This document shows, in pieces, positions 56,591 through 64,000 of a stretch of 64,000 nt of DNA (position 1 is its first letter; the number at the start of each line of letters is the position of its first letter). This DNA comes from Pseudomonadota bacterium (lineage in GTDB: Bacteria; Pseudomonadota; Alphaproteobacteria; Rs-D84). Location of the stretch: positions 1-64,000 of the forward strand of contig JAEXCU010000015.1 of NCBI GenBank assembly GCA_023402015.1, read 5' to 3'. Made by a program: the position numbers and the translations under genes. The notes under the pieces are model-generated. The model had not been told where the DNA came from, searched no databases, and saw nothing but the letters and a program-made list of their open reading frames with translations.

Positions 56591-56620
56591 TATATCACAT
56601 TTAGGGCAAAATGTGATATA
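56591..56620. promoter_or_regulatory. 12-bp inverted repeat in the divergent VirB6 promoter region
   Basis: TATATCACATTT (56591-56602), a 6-nt spacer, then AAATGTGATATA (56609-56620), a perfect palindrome. It overlaps the probable TATAGT -10 (56617-56622) of the plus gene and lies 25 nt from the minus gene start, ideal for a repressor of both. The TGTGA...TCACA type half-sites recall CRP/FNR-like operators but in outward order (TCACA..TGTGA). The owner is unknown. Confidence 0.7.
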
Positions 56621-56629
56621 GTTAAAACA

Positions 56630-57919
56630 ATGAATAGCCTAAAAAAGTTCTGGATTATTTTTTTATCTTTCCTGCCGTTTTCGGCCGGGGCGGTTGCACC
56701 ATTGGTTGTGGGCGGAATCGCGGGGTTGGGCGTTATCGCAGGCTTTTCCATATATCGCACTGCGGCGCCGGTAAACATGGCCGACGCCATGAATTTTTTT
56801 TCAACGTGTTGGTCGTGCCAAATGTTTTCAGATATCATGGCGGCAATGTCGGGTTTACTGCCACGTGTGTACAGTGCAATTGGCACGGTGATTTTGCCGT
56901 TTGCCGCGGGTTTGACGGCCGTATGGTTTGCATGGAAATTATTTTCCGGGTTTTTAAATGCCAAAGTGGAACAGCCATGGGCCCTGGCCGGCCAATTTGG
57001 AACACAATTAATTAAATTAACATTTGTTGGGGCGTTGTTGTTAATACCGTTGCCGCGATTACTAAGCGAAGTTGTGATTGAACCGGTGTTTAATATTGGG
57101 TTGTCATTAAATCGTGCGGTCGCAGGTAATGATGAATTTGCAAAATGCGTTGTTGCAACCGCAATTGCCGACCCGGTGTCAGTCAGTGAAAAATCTGCAT
57201 CCGCCGGCGCGTATTCGCCAAAACTGCGCCATAACTTGGCGTGCGAGGTTGCAAATGTCCACCAAATGACAGGCCTGGGGATGACGGTTGGTTGGACGAT
57301 GCTGAATATGGCATTTAATGAACAATACATGCATAAAATTATGTGGGACGTTCCGATTTTCCCAAACGTGCCAATTTTCTTTATGGGATTGTTAATATTG
57401 GTGCTGTTCTTTTTTGCGTTATTGCCCGTGCCACTGTATTTTTTGGAAGTATTTATAAAACTGACCATGGACCTGATAATGTTGCCGTTGATGCTGTTGT
57501 CATGGTTATTCAAGGGCTGGCCCATATTCCCCAATGGCGGTAAAAATATTCAGGGCATTATAAATGATGTGGTTAAATCCACCGCCGGCATTGCAATGGT
57601 TGGGGTATTTGTTTCATTTGCGGTTATGTTTTTAAATGCGGTTTTTGGCCAGTGGCAGGGCGCGTCTATATTGGCCACGGCAATGCAACAAAACGATTCG
57701 CATGTTTTAATGGATGGGTTAATGATGCGCAATGACAGTTTGATTACAATCATATTAATGGGAATATTTATCGCGATGTTTATGACAATGATACCGACAT
57801 TGGTAAAAACATTGTTTGCAAATGTAAATATTCCCACGTCTTTCTGGGAAACGACCAAAAAGAATATAAATATTACATGGCAAAACCTGAAAAAATGGTA
57901 TGCCGCAATAAAAAAATAA
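56630..57919 (+). CDS. VirB6/TrbL-like T4SS membrane protein (divergent copy)
   Basis: A 429-aa protein starting at ATG 56630 (MNSLKKFWIIFLSFLPFSAGA signal-like). FSTCWSCQMFSDIMAAMSGL (about 48-67) is shared with 54078-55271. Then GLTAVWFAWKLFSGF and pairs of strong helices such as PIFFMGLLILVLFFFALLPV. This is the clearest VirB6-type member. The ATG is 7 nt after the TATAGT box, so the message is probably leaderless. Confidence 0.75.
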   Translation: MNSLKKFWIIFLSFLPFSAGAVAPLVVGGIAGLGVIAGFSIYRTAAPVNMADAMNFFSTCWSCQMFSDIMAAMSGLLPRVYSAIGTVILPFAAGLTAVWFAWKLFSGFLNAKVEQPWALAGQFGTQLIKLTFVGALLLIPLPRLLSEVVIEPVFNIGLSLNRAVAGNDEFAKCVVATAIADPVSVSEKSASAGAYSPKLRHNLACEVANVHQMTGLGMTVGWTMLNMAFNEQYMHKIMWDVPIFPNVPIFFMGLLILVLFFFALLPVPLYFLEVFIKLTMDLIMLPLMLLSWLFKGWPIFPNGGKNIQGIINDVVKSTAGIAMVGVFVSFAVMFLNAVFGQWQGASILATAMQQNDSHVLMDGLMMRNDSLITIILMGIFIAMFMTMIPTLVKTLFANVNIPTSFWETTKKNINITWQNLKKWYAAIKK

Positions 57920-57987
57920 AAAATCAAGTGCTTTATTTAACCTGGCCCCCTTTTTTGTGAATTCCGAATCTGATATAATTCTTATCA

Positions 57988-58503
57988 ATGAAACAGTTTC
58001 CGATTCTTTATTGGCCGCGCAAAACAAACGGTGATAATGACTATCAACTGGCGCGCAAGGTTATAAATGGCGTCGCCGGTGTTATGCCCGATGTTGTGGG
58101 CGCGGATGCGGATTTAACGGCCATTTTGGCCCAGCATCCAGATGCATCTGTATATTACCCGGTATTTTGTGAATCCACTGGTTGGTGGGGTGAATTATTG
58201 GGTGGCGATGCGGTTGTGGTTGATAAATTAATCATATCGCCCGAATGCCAATTAATGGTGATTCAGGCGGGAAAATCTGCCCCCCGTCGGCGCAGTGGCC
58301 AGAATCAATTACTGGCGGCGGAAATATACCCGACCAGTGGATTTTTCAAGAAAATGAATTCTGGCATTGCGACGGTTGCAGATATGCTGGCCACCGACGC
58401 GGGAACGATATTGGCATTATTTTCCGGCAAGAACCAGTCCCAGTTTATAAATATATTGGAATCCACGGGCAATTCATATTTGGGGTGCATTGGTCAATAT
58501 TAA
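57988..58503 (+). CDS. Hypothetical protein
   Basis: A 171-aa soluble protein (FPILYWPRKTNGDNDYQLAR, then VYYPVFCESTGWWGELLGGD). No signal or membrane segment; not recognised. TATAAT (57974-57979) lies 8 nt before the ATG, again compatible with a leaderless message. It precedes rpmE by 81 nt. Confidence 0.55.
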   Translation: MKQFPILYWPRKTNGDNDYQLARKVINGVAGVMPDVVGADADLTAILAQHPDASVYYPVFCESTGWWGELLGGDAVVVDKLIISPECQLMVIQAGKSAPRRRSGQNQLLAAEIYPTSGFFKKMNSGIATVADMLATDAGTILALFSGKNQSQFINILESTGNSYLGCIGQY

Positions 58504-58584
58504 GGTTAATGGTTGCGAATATTGCTTGCAAAACGGAAAAATCCTTGTATAATCTGCGGGCTAAAAAATCAAAAGGGTAATACG

Positions 58585-58797
58585 ATGAAAAAAGGAATTC
58601 ATCCTGAATATCACGAAATCAACGTCACCAGAACAGATGGCAAGACAGTAAAAATGTATTCATCTGTTAAAAAAGACTTGGTTTTGTCCACAGATAATTT
58701 GAACCATTCCGCATGGACCGGCCAACGCAGCAATGCCGGGGACAAAGGTCAACGTGCGGCCGAATACAAACGCAAGTTTGCAGGGTTTAATTTTTAA
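58585..58797 (+). CDS. rpmE: 50S ribosomal protein L31
   Basis: A 70-aa protein: MKKGIHPEYHEINVTRTDGK and the NHSAWTG segment are diagnostic. It lacks the CxxC zinc pairs, so it is the Cys-less form common in alphaproteobacteria. The start at 58585 follows GGGTAATACG; the upstream in-frame codon at 58513 is outside the conserved protein. TATAAT lies near 58547. Confidence 0.95.
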   Translation: MKKGIHPEYHEINVTRTDGKTVKMYSSVKKDLVLSTDNLNHSAWTGQRSNAGDKGQRAAEYKRKFAGFNF

Positions 58798-58824
58798 TAA
58801 AAACGCCTGGGGCGGGCATTTACA

Positions 58825-59529
58825 ATGGAACTGTTGATAAAAGGTTCTTCGGAATTAAACAAAATGTTTATGGCGCTGGAACGGACCGCGTCCGGATTGC
58901 GTCGTGATTTTGGCGAAGTTGAAAACCTGCAACAGTCTTTGCGTGGTGCGCGCGATTTTGTGCAAAAGGCGTCCGCCAGAATAGAAGAAAGCATATTATC
59001 AGATTTATTGCTGGTGCGGCCGGCGGCGGGATTATTAACGCCGAATATGTCGCGCACGGGCGACGGTCGCGATGAATTTGTGCTGTCTTTGTCTGGGGCG
59101 GCGAATTTTGTTCGCGCAAATCCGCATTTTGCGATTTCATTGGCACTGCGCAGCATGGACGAAACAAAAATCGCCCTGGTGTATTCGCCAATAGAAGAAC
59201 GCCTGTATTATGCCGAAGCGGGCCAGGGCGCATACATGTTTTCTGCGTTTCATTCTGCCCGGGTCAAGGTATCTAACCTGACAAATCCGGCGGATTTAAC
59301 CATTGCATACAATACGTCTGATGACCGTAAAACCGTTGGCGATGTACGTCGCACCGGATGCCCGGCATTGGATTTGGCATGGGTTGCGGCGGGTAAATTT
59401 GATGCATTTGTATCCGACCCATTGGATTTTGCAGAAATCGCGGCCGGGGAATTGATGGTACGCGAGGCCGGCGGCAAGATTATCATGGGGGCGGATTTAA
59501 TCGCCACCAACGGCAAATTGGATTATTAA
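58825..59529 (+). CDS. Inositol monophosphatase-like protein, probably catalytically dead
   Basis: A 234-aa protein with the overall IMPase layout: helical start, RIEESILSDL (about 52-61), ANFVRANPHFAISLALRSMD (about 93-112; matches the NFxxxxPxFAVSIAL part of IMPases), VYSPIEERLYYAEAGQGAYM (about 118-137), and DPLDFAEIAAGELMVREAGG at the end. The metal-binding GEES and DPIDGT motifs are replaced: LSLSGAANF stands where DPIDGTTNF should be. So the Mg2+ sites are lost, and a regulatory or structural role is more likely than SuhB-type catalysis. It follows rpmE directly. Confidence 0.75.
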   Translation: MELLIKGSSELNKMFMALERTASGLRRDFGEVENLQQSLRGARDFVQKASARIEESILSDLLLVRPAAGLLTPNMSRTGDGRDEFVLSLSGAANFVRANPHFAISLALRSMDETKIALVYSPIEERLYYAEAGQGAYMFSAFHSARVKVSNLTNPADLTIAYNTSDDRKTVGDVRRTGCPALDLAWVAAGKFDAFVSDPLDFAEIAAGELMVREAGGKIIMGADLIATNGKLDY

Positions 59530-59556
59530 AAAACCGCCCATCGGGCGGTTTTTTCT
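59528..59556 (+). terminator. Terminator after the IMPase-like gene
   Basis: AACCGCCC-ATC-GGGCGGTT plus T6. Confidence 0.88.
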
Positions 59557-59608
59557 TTCCCGCCCGCGGTGGGGTGTCAGCATGACGGGGAGAGTTATTG
59601 TTTATCTT

Positions 59609-59638
59609 CGTGATACGTAATACGTGAAACGTGATACG
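59609..59638 (+). repeat. Heptamer array (CGTGATA type), 4 units
   Basis: CGTGATA, CGTAATA, CGTGAAA, CGTGATA, CG, then ATTTTTC and TTGTCATTCC. Confidence 0.8.
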
Positions 59639-59662
59639 ATTTTTCTTTGTCATTCCCGAGCT

Positions 59663-60162
59663 TTTTTTTGTCATTCCTGCGCAGGCAGGAATAGGGCCTA
59701 AAAAACAAAGAACTATGACCTTGAATCTAATCACATAGGTATTTAAAATCCTGGGTATGAAAGAATACAATTTTTGGGTTTATATTTTGTTTAATGAACG
59801 TGCCCAAGCGACGTACATAGGTATTACAAATAATCTGGAACGCCGCATGTACGAACATAAAATGGGATTAGATAAAGGATATACCCGTCAGCATAATATT
59901 CATAAACTGGGGTATTTTGAACATTATAAATACGTAAACAACGCCATTGCCCGTGAAAAAGAATTAAAGAAATGGAAACGTGCATGGAAATATCGTTTGA
60001 TAGAAACAATGAACCCGGAATGGAAAGATTTGGCGGATGATTTGGAACAAAATATTCAGTACTGGAAAAATAAACAAACTGCATAGACCCTATTCCTGCC
60101 TTATCCACCCCATAAAAACATACGTTTTTACGGGGGCCCCGGGCGCAGGAATGACAAAAAAG
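59663..60162. mobile_element. GIY-YIG element framed by 20-bp inverted repeats
   Basis: The left end (59663-59682) is a T-run then TTGTCATTCCTGCGC. The right end (60143-60162) is the reverse complement, GCGCAGGAATGACAA plus A-run. A second inner inverted pair, CAGGAATAGGG (near 59687) and CCCTATTCCTG (near 60089), also flanks the gene. The ends share TTGTCATT with the palindromic repeat family. About 500 bp with one gene; it may move by the nuclease or be a homing-like unit. No target-site duplication was established. Confidence 0.5.
59757..60086 (+). CDS. GIY-YIG (URI) endonuclease domain protein
   Basis: A 109-aa protein. FWVYILFNERAQATYIGITN (about 6-25) gives the GIY-YIG pair as VYIL..TYIGIT. 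LERRMYEHK supplies the catalytic Arg and His region, and IAREKELKKWKRAWK the family's Lys-rich helix. Small single-domain GIY-YIG proteins are often associated with repeats or DNA repair; biochemical roles vary. Its position between inverted repeats suggests a selfish or repeat-linked nuclease. Confidence 0.85.
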   Translation: MKEYNFWVYILFNERAQATYIGITNNLERRMYEHKMGLDKGYTRQHNIHKLGYFEHYKYVNNAIAREKELKKWKRAWKYRLIETMNPEWKDLADDLEQNIQYWKNKQTA

Positions 60163-60187
60163 TATGGAATTGTTTCCAATATTGGTG

Positions 60188-60193
60188 TATAAT
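60188..60193 (+). promoter_or_regulatory. TATAAT box of C4-like RNA copy 2
   Basis: TATAAT with TGGAAT 17 nt upstream, as at copy 1. Confidence 0.6.
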
Positions 60194-60199
60194 ATGCCG

Positions 60200-60427
60200 G
60201 AATTCACAGCGATGTGGGTTCGGGGCTTTAGAAAGCCCGGCAAAACCGGTGCAGAAATGTACCGTTATCTAAACTGATTGCGGTGTCAACTGCACCGTTA
60301 TCTCCCGGACTTATATGGTCGGGGAGCCGTTGGTTATATAACAGGGTTCGCCCAAAGACCAACGGAGTCGCTAAGTTTTGCCGATTTTCTAACTCCCCGA
60401 CCGCCATCTTCTCTGGGCGGTCTTTTT
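60200..60427 (+). ncRNA. C4/P4-CI-like structured antisense RNA, copy 2
   Basis: About 228 nt. Closing stem GGTCGGGGAG/CTCCCCGACC (60317-60326 with 60393-60402); inner hairpin CCGTTGGT/ACCAACGG (60327-60334 with 60358-60365), with one compensated pair against copy 1; GGTGCA/TGCACC (again compensated); long-range GGCAAAAC (60239-60246) with GTTTTGCC (60375-60382), fully changed from copy 1 yet complementary; terminator GACCGCC/GGCGGTC with T-run. The reading phrase RPKTNGVA..RFSNSPTAI in one frame is what I recall from many phage-associated ash/icd ORFs, which supports the C4 assignment. Confidence 0.7.
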
Positions 60428-60493
60428 GTTGGGAAACGGGTGAAAAAAATAAAATTAGCAATAAAAAATTCAGGCACCTGTTTCCCCGACCAT

Positions 60494-60613
60494 GCGGGGG
60501 TTGTTTTCATACCTCATCCACACATACTTGTATGAAAACACCCCGCACTTTGCATGGGGGCAATTATATAATTTTATATTGGTGCGCAAGACACTACTGA
60601 GTGAATTGTCCCC
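60494..60613 (+). other. Conserved hairpin pair downstream of C4-like RNA copy 2
   Basis: GCGGGG/CCCCGC (60494-60499 with 60541-60546) encloses a further stem TTTTCATAC/GTATGAAAA. Next is GGGGGCAATT/AATTGTCCCC (60556-60565 with 60604-60613). Same order as after copy 1, including GGTGCGCAA. The remaining gap to the PBP1a gene (60614-60739) has only repeat scraps (CGCAATGACA twice). Confidence 0.5.
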
Positions 60614-60739
60614 GCCCTGTTTCCCCATATTATCCGCAATGACAAAGGAGTGGAAATGCCGGGGCCGCAATGACAAGGGCAAAATTCCACAAATAACAAA
60701 CTTGCAAAGTGGTAATATTTATCTTAAAATTTACAGATA

Positions 60740-62779
60740 ATGAAATTTAAGAAAATTTTGCGTGTTTTGCTGAACATAATCTTTTGGGCGTTTGTCGCAG
60801 GTATCGCGGCATTGGCCGTGTTGGTTATGGTTTACGGCAACGATTTGCCCGATTATAAAAAATTGGCCACATATGCGCCACCCGTGGCAACACGCCTGTA
60901 TGCATCCGACGGGTCGTTATTAATTGAATACGCCGAAGAACGCCGCGTATTTATTGACTTTGTGGATTTGCCACCGCAATTGGTTAATGCATTTATCGCG
61001 GCCGAAGACCAAAATTTCTGGACGCATCCCGGCATTGATGTCCAGGGTATAACCCGCGCCGTTATAAACAATGGGGCGCGTATGTTGGGGTTTGATACGA
61101 ATTTTTCCGGGGCGTCCACCATTACCCAACAGGTGGCCAAGAATTTCTTCCTGACATCGGAACGCAGTTTATCGCGCAAGATTAAAGAGGCGATATTGGC
61201 CCTGCGTCTGGAACGCACATTTTCCAAACAGCATATTTTAACCCTGTATTTAAATCAGATTTTCTTGGGGGCGCGCGCATATGGTGTGGGGTCCGCGGCA
61301 TTAATGTATTTCAATAAACCGGTATCTGAATTAACCCTGGCGGAATGTGCGTTTTTGGCATCCCTGCCCAAGGCACCAAATAACCGCGACCGTGCGGTGG
61401 AACGTCGCAACTATGTTTTGCGTCGTATGGTGGACGAAGGATTTATAACGCAGGCGGATGCCGATGCCGCCGCGGCCGAAGAATTAAATATCAACAGTGG
61501 ATTTACCGCCCAAATGGAAGAAGATTTTCAGTACTTTGCCGAAGATGTTCGTCGGCAATTATTGACCACAATCGGGCGCGACACATTGTACAACGACGGG
61601 TTGTATATAAAAACCACCATTGTCCCAGAATTTCAGCGTGCGGCCGCCGCGGCATTGAACAAAGAACTGGATGCGTATAACGCCGGGCGCACTGAAAAAT
61701 TACAGGGCGCAATTATCGCCATGAATCCCCACACAGGCCGAATTGTCGCGATGACAGGCGGACGTTCTTTTAACGAAAGTTCGTTTAACCGTGCGACCCA
61801 GGCCATGCGTCAAATCGGGTCCACGATAAAACCGTTTGTTTATTTGGCCGCGTTGGAACGTGGGGCATCGCCGGAAATGTTAATTCTGGATGCACCAATT
61901 GTTGGTTGGCGCGAAGACAACACGTTATGGAAACCTGAAAATTACGATAAAAAATTCTTGGGCGATGTGCCGTTGCGTTTGGCGTTGGAAACATCGCGCA
62001 ATGTTCCGGCGGTGCGTTTGGTTGAACAAATCGGCGTTAATAATGCGATTGAGGCCGCCCAGCGTTTCGGTGTTTATCCGGCCGAACTGCGCAATATTAA
62101 CCTGTCCCTGGCGTTGGGGTCGGGTGAAACAACGTTGGCAAAATTGGTATCTGGGTATTCTGCGTTTGTAAATGGCGGCCATGTTATTCAGCCAAAATTG
62201 GTTGATTACATAGAAGACAGATATGGTCGCGTTATCGGTGGCGCCGCGCCAGAAATAATTGAATGGCGCGATGATTTATTGCCGCCCGAAACCACTGTTG
62301 GTACCGAACCATTGTCCGACCCACAAAGTCTGTATCAAATTGTGTCTATATTACAGGGCGCGGTTGAACGCGGCACCGGGAAACAGGCGCGCGTTCCGGG
62401 CCACACCATTGCGGGTAAAACCGGAACCACCAATGATGTCAAGGACGTGTGGTTTGTCGGATTTTCCAAGAACTTAATCGCGGGTGTATATTTGGGATAC
62501 GACACGCCAAAACCATTGGGACGTGGCGCGGGCAGTCATATGGCCGCGCGCGTGTTTGCGGATTTTATGACCGTTGCATTGGGCGCGGAAAAAAATCAAC
62601 CATTTGCGGTTCCCGACGGCATGACATTTATGCGTGTTAACCGTCGCAGTGGCGCGGCCGCATCCGCAGACCCCACGGGAATGATTATTTTAGAGGCATT
62701 TAAGCCCGGTCAAACCCCGAACCCGGCACCGCGTGCCAAATCTGCGGAATCTGGTCCTGTGGTGGGCGGCGTATTTTAA
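60740..62779 (+). CDS. mrcA: Penicillin-binding protein 1A (bifunctional glycosyltransferase/transpeptidase)
   Basis: A 679-aa class A PBP. The N-terminal membrane anchor is at about residues 8-32. The GT51 domain has AAEDQNFWTHPGID (catalytic Glu, about 89-102), STITQQVAKNFF, RKIKEAILALRLE and ILTLYLNQIFLG. The transpeptidase domain has the SxxK motif GSTIKPFVYLAAL (about 357-369), SxN as TSRNVPAVRL (about 417-426) and KTG as GKTGTTNDVKDVWFVGF (about 557-573). It polymerises and cross-links peptidoglycan. At 679 aa it is shorter than E. coli PBP1a, lacking most of the inserted OB-like region. Confidence 0.96.
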   Translation: MKFKKILRVLLNIIFWAFVAGIAALAVLVMVYGNDLPDYKKLATYAPPVATRLYASDGSLLIEYAEERRVFIDFVDLPPQLVNAFIAAEDQNFWTHPGIDVQGITRAVINNGARMLGFDTNFSGASTITQQVAKNFFLTSERSLSRKIKEAILALRLERTFSKQHILTLYLNQIFLGARAYGVGSAALMYFNKPVSELTLAECAFLASLPKAPNNRDRAVERRNYVLRRMVDEGFITQADADAAAAEELNINSGFTAQMEEDFQYFAEDVRRQLLTTIGRDTLYNDGLYIKTTIVPEFQRAAAAALNKELDAYNAGRTEKLQGAIIAMNPHTGRIVAMTGGRSFNESSFNRATQAMRQIGSTIKPFVYLAALERGASPEMLILDAPIVGWREDNTLWKPENYDKKFLGDVPLRLALETSRNVPAVRLVEQIGVNNAIEAAQRFGVYPAELRNINLSLALGSGETTLAKLVSGYSAFVNGGHVIQPKLVDYIEDRYGRVIGGAAPEIIEWRDDLLPPETTVGTEPLSDPQSLYQIVSILQGAVERGTGKQARVPGHTIAGKTGTTNDVKDVWFVGFSKNLIAGVYLGYDTPKPLGRGAGSHMAARVFADFMTVALGAEKNQPFAVPDGMTFMRVNRRSGAAASADPTGMIILEAFKPGQTPNPAPRAKSAESGPVVGGVF

Positions 62780-62833
62780 TTTCAAATTAATTTTTTATGT
62801 GGTAAAATACAATTCAGCAATGGGGGGATTGTT

Positions 62834-63121
62834 ATGAAGAAATTTTTTGTATTAACGTTGGTTTTATTGTCGTTGGCCGCATGCAAAAAACAGGAAAATG
62901 TTTTCGTTTGTGGCGATTATAACGTACAGATTACTATGAGTCAGGACGGCGAAAAAATGAACGCGGTTATTAACGGCGATGAATTGGAATTGGTGCATGC
63001 CATTTCTGCATCCGGGGCGCGTTATGTTGGCGTACTGAATGACACAAACGTGGAATTATGGAACAAAGGCAAAGACTGGACAATGTTTTTAAACGAAGAA
63101 GAACCAATCTTTTGCAAATAA
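62834..63121 (+). CDS. MliC-like lipoprotein (C-type lysozyme inhibitor family)
   Basis: A 95-aa lipoprotein with lipobox LSLAAC (acylated Cys near residue 16). The mature part ends SASGARYVGVLNDTNVELWN, KGKDWTMF and IFCK. This matches the SASGARY...LWxKGxxA...C pattern of MliC, whose Ser and Lys loops block the lysozyme active site, with two Cys (FVCGDY, IFCK) forming the usual disulphide. It fits an animal-associated bacterium. Placed between pbp1a and mraY. Confidence 0.75.
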   Translation: MKKFFVLTLVLLSLAACKKQENVFVCGDYNVQITMSQDGEKMNAVINGDELELVHAISASGARYVGVLNDTNVELWNKGKDWTMFLNEEEPIFCK

Positions 63122-63185
63122 TACCTAAAATCGTTTATTTTAAAATATCTTTGTGATAAAATGTCAGCATAAGAAGGAGATTTTT

Positions 63186-64000
63186 ATGCTGACTGATTTT
63201 TTTCGGGCCCATGGTGCAACATTCTTTGCCAGTGGATGGATGCAATTTGCCGCCGCATTTGGATTGGCGTTTTTAATTATGCTGATATTCGGCCGTCCAT
63301 TTATTAATGCCATGCACCGCATGCAGAAAAAGGGCCAACCAATCAGTGAAAATGTACCCGCCGCGCATCGGCAAAAGGCCGGAACACCAACCATGGGTGG
63401 AATACTGGTACTGATTGCGATTATTATCCCCGGCATTTTATTCATGCCCATGAAAAATCCCACCGGGTGGATTGCGTTGTTGTCGCTGGTGATGTTTGGC
63501 TTAATCGGATTCGCTGATGACTATAAAAAAGTGCGCAGTCAATCCAAAAAGGCGGCCAATGGTTTGTCGCCAATGTTGCGCCTGGGGATTGAGGCCGTAT
63601 GTGTTATTATTTTGGCGTATTTAATTAATTTAACGATGCCACCGTATATTCCGGAATATTCCCTGGCGCTGCCATTTGGGATTATTTTGCCATTGGGTAT
63701 ATTTTATTACGTGTTTGCGTATTTTGTTATCTGTGGTTCGGCAAATGCAACAAATATCACCGACGGGTTGGACGGGATGTTGGTTAAATTATATATGCCG
63801 GTGTTGATTGTTCTGGTGGTTGCATTATATGGCGCAACCCGCATTGGATTTATGGATACGGTTATGTTCCTGCCCCAGGCATCGGGGTTGTACGCTGTGT
63901 TGGGCGCGGCATTTGGCGCAGTATTGGGATTTTTGTGGTATAACGGTAAACCGGCCGCAATATTTATGGGCGACGTTGGGTCGTTGGCATTGGGCGGATT
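63186..64000 (+). CDS. mraY: Phospho-N-acetylmuramoyl-pentapeptide transferase MraY, 3'-truncated by the window edge
   Basis: Makes lipid I from UDP-MurNAc-pentapeptide and undecaprenyl phosphate at the inner membrane. About 271 of about 360 residues are visible. Signatures: AAHRQKAGTPTMGGILVL (about 59-76), GFADDYKKVRSQSKK with the Asp-Asp motif (about 108-122), NATNITDGLDGML (about 188-200) and the catalytic GDVGSLALGG at the edge. Many hydrophobic helices. A strong AAGAAGGAG site precedes the ATG at 63186. Confidence 0.95.
   Translation, partial: MLTDFFRAHGATFFASGWMQFAAAFGLAFLIMLIFGRPFINAMHRMQKKGQPISENVPAAHRQKAGTPTMGGILVLIAIIIPGILFMPMKNPTGWIALLSLVMFGLIGFADDYKKVRSQSKKAANGLSPMLRLGIEAVCVIILAYLINLTMPPYIPEYSLALPFGIILPLGIFYYVFAYFVICGSANATNITDGLDGMLVKLYMPVLIVLVVALYGATRIGFMDTVMFLPQASGLYAVLGAAFGAVLGFLWYNGKPAAIFMGDVGSLALGG

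Noticed and set aside
58825..59529. Annotation as functional SuhB
   Set aside because: The metal-binding motifs required for phosphatase activity are replaced.
60278..60740. ORFs of 70-105 codons across the C4-like RNA copy 2 and downstream hairpins
   Set aside because: They resemble translated ash/icd leader sequence, but no ribosome site or conserved frame was seen in copy 1, so I describe the region as RNA structure.

Overview
This window looks like a chromosomal stretch of an uncultured, host-associated alphaproteobacterium of moderate GC. The evidence is a complete 16S-tRNA-Ile-23S-5S operon of alphaproteobacterial character (27973-32966), a Gram-negative envelope gene set (lpxD, fabZ, Skp/OmpH, OmpA, PagL-like, PBP1a, mraY) and five VirB6-like genes in a row, an arrangement otherwise best known from Rickettsiales. 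The 16S variable regions remind me of the gut RF32 lineage, but that placement is inference from memory. No phage or transposase gene was seen.

Layout: 1-2.6 kb rRNA modification genes, a TPR protein and a small HTH protein. 2.6-3.5 kb repeats plus a structured RNA. 3.5-8.9 kb fabZ-lpxD-skp, ompA, a pilin and dnaX, all on minus. 9.1-14 kb an operon of three pilin-headed, PilV-like proteins with accessory genes, followed by a pseudouridine synthase. 15-27 kb large Cys-rich secreted proteins, an LRR plus kinase-like protein, a repeat-rich region and envelope proteins. 27.4-33 kb rRNA operon. 33-38 kb small accessory genes, several Cys-rich secreted proteins, mpg and tsaC. 38.5-46 kb ppdK, PagL-like, rplU-rpmA, and a second structured RNA/HTH pair. 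46-51 kb a Cys-rich paralogue, dnaQ and a UvrD helicase. 51.3-57.9 kb VirB6-like membrane proteins. 58-64 kb rpmE, an inositol-phosphatase-like pseudoenzyme, a GIY-YIG element, pbp1a, an MliC-like lipoprotein and mraY (cut by the window end).

The most unusual content is non-coding. (1) Two copies (2818-3027 minus, 45537-45722 plus) of a roughly 150-175 nt RNA have near-perfect sigma-70 promoters, a terminator and compensatory base changes. Each copy precedes a divergent member of the same small HTH protein family. (2) Three copies (23392-23617 plus, 60200-60427 plus, 37031-37261 minus) of a pseudoknotted RNA resemble the phage C4/P4-CI immunity antisense RNA family. In each, an 8-bp long-range pairing changes completely in sequence yet stays complementary. 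(3) A variable-number heptamer array recurs beside terminators and joins a palindromic TGTCATTGCGAG repeat family. (4) A GIY-YIG gene is framed by 20-bp inverted repeats.

Many genes end in near-identical CCGCCC/GGGCGG terminators. Several start codons lie only 6-8 nt after a TATAAT box, suggesting leaderless transcripts.
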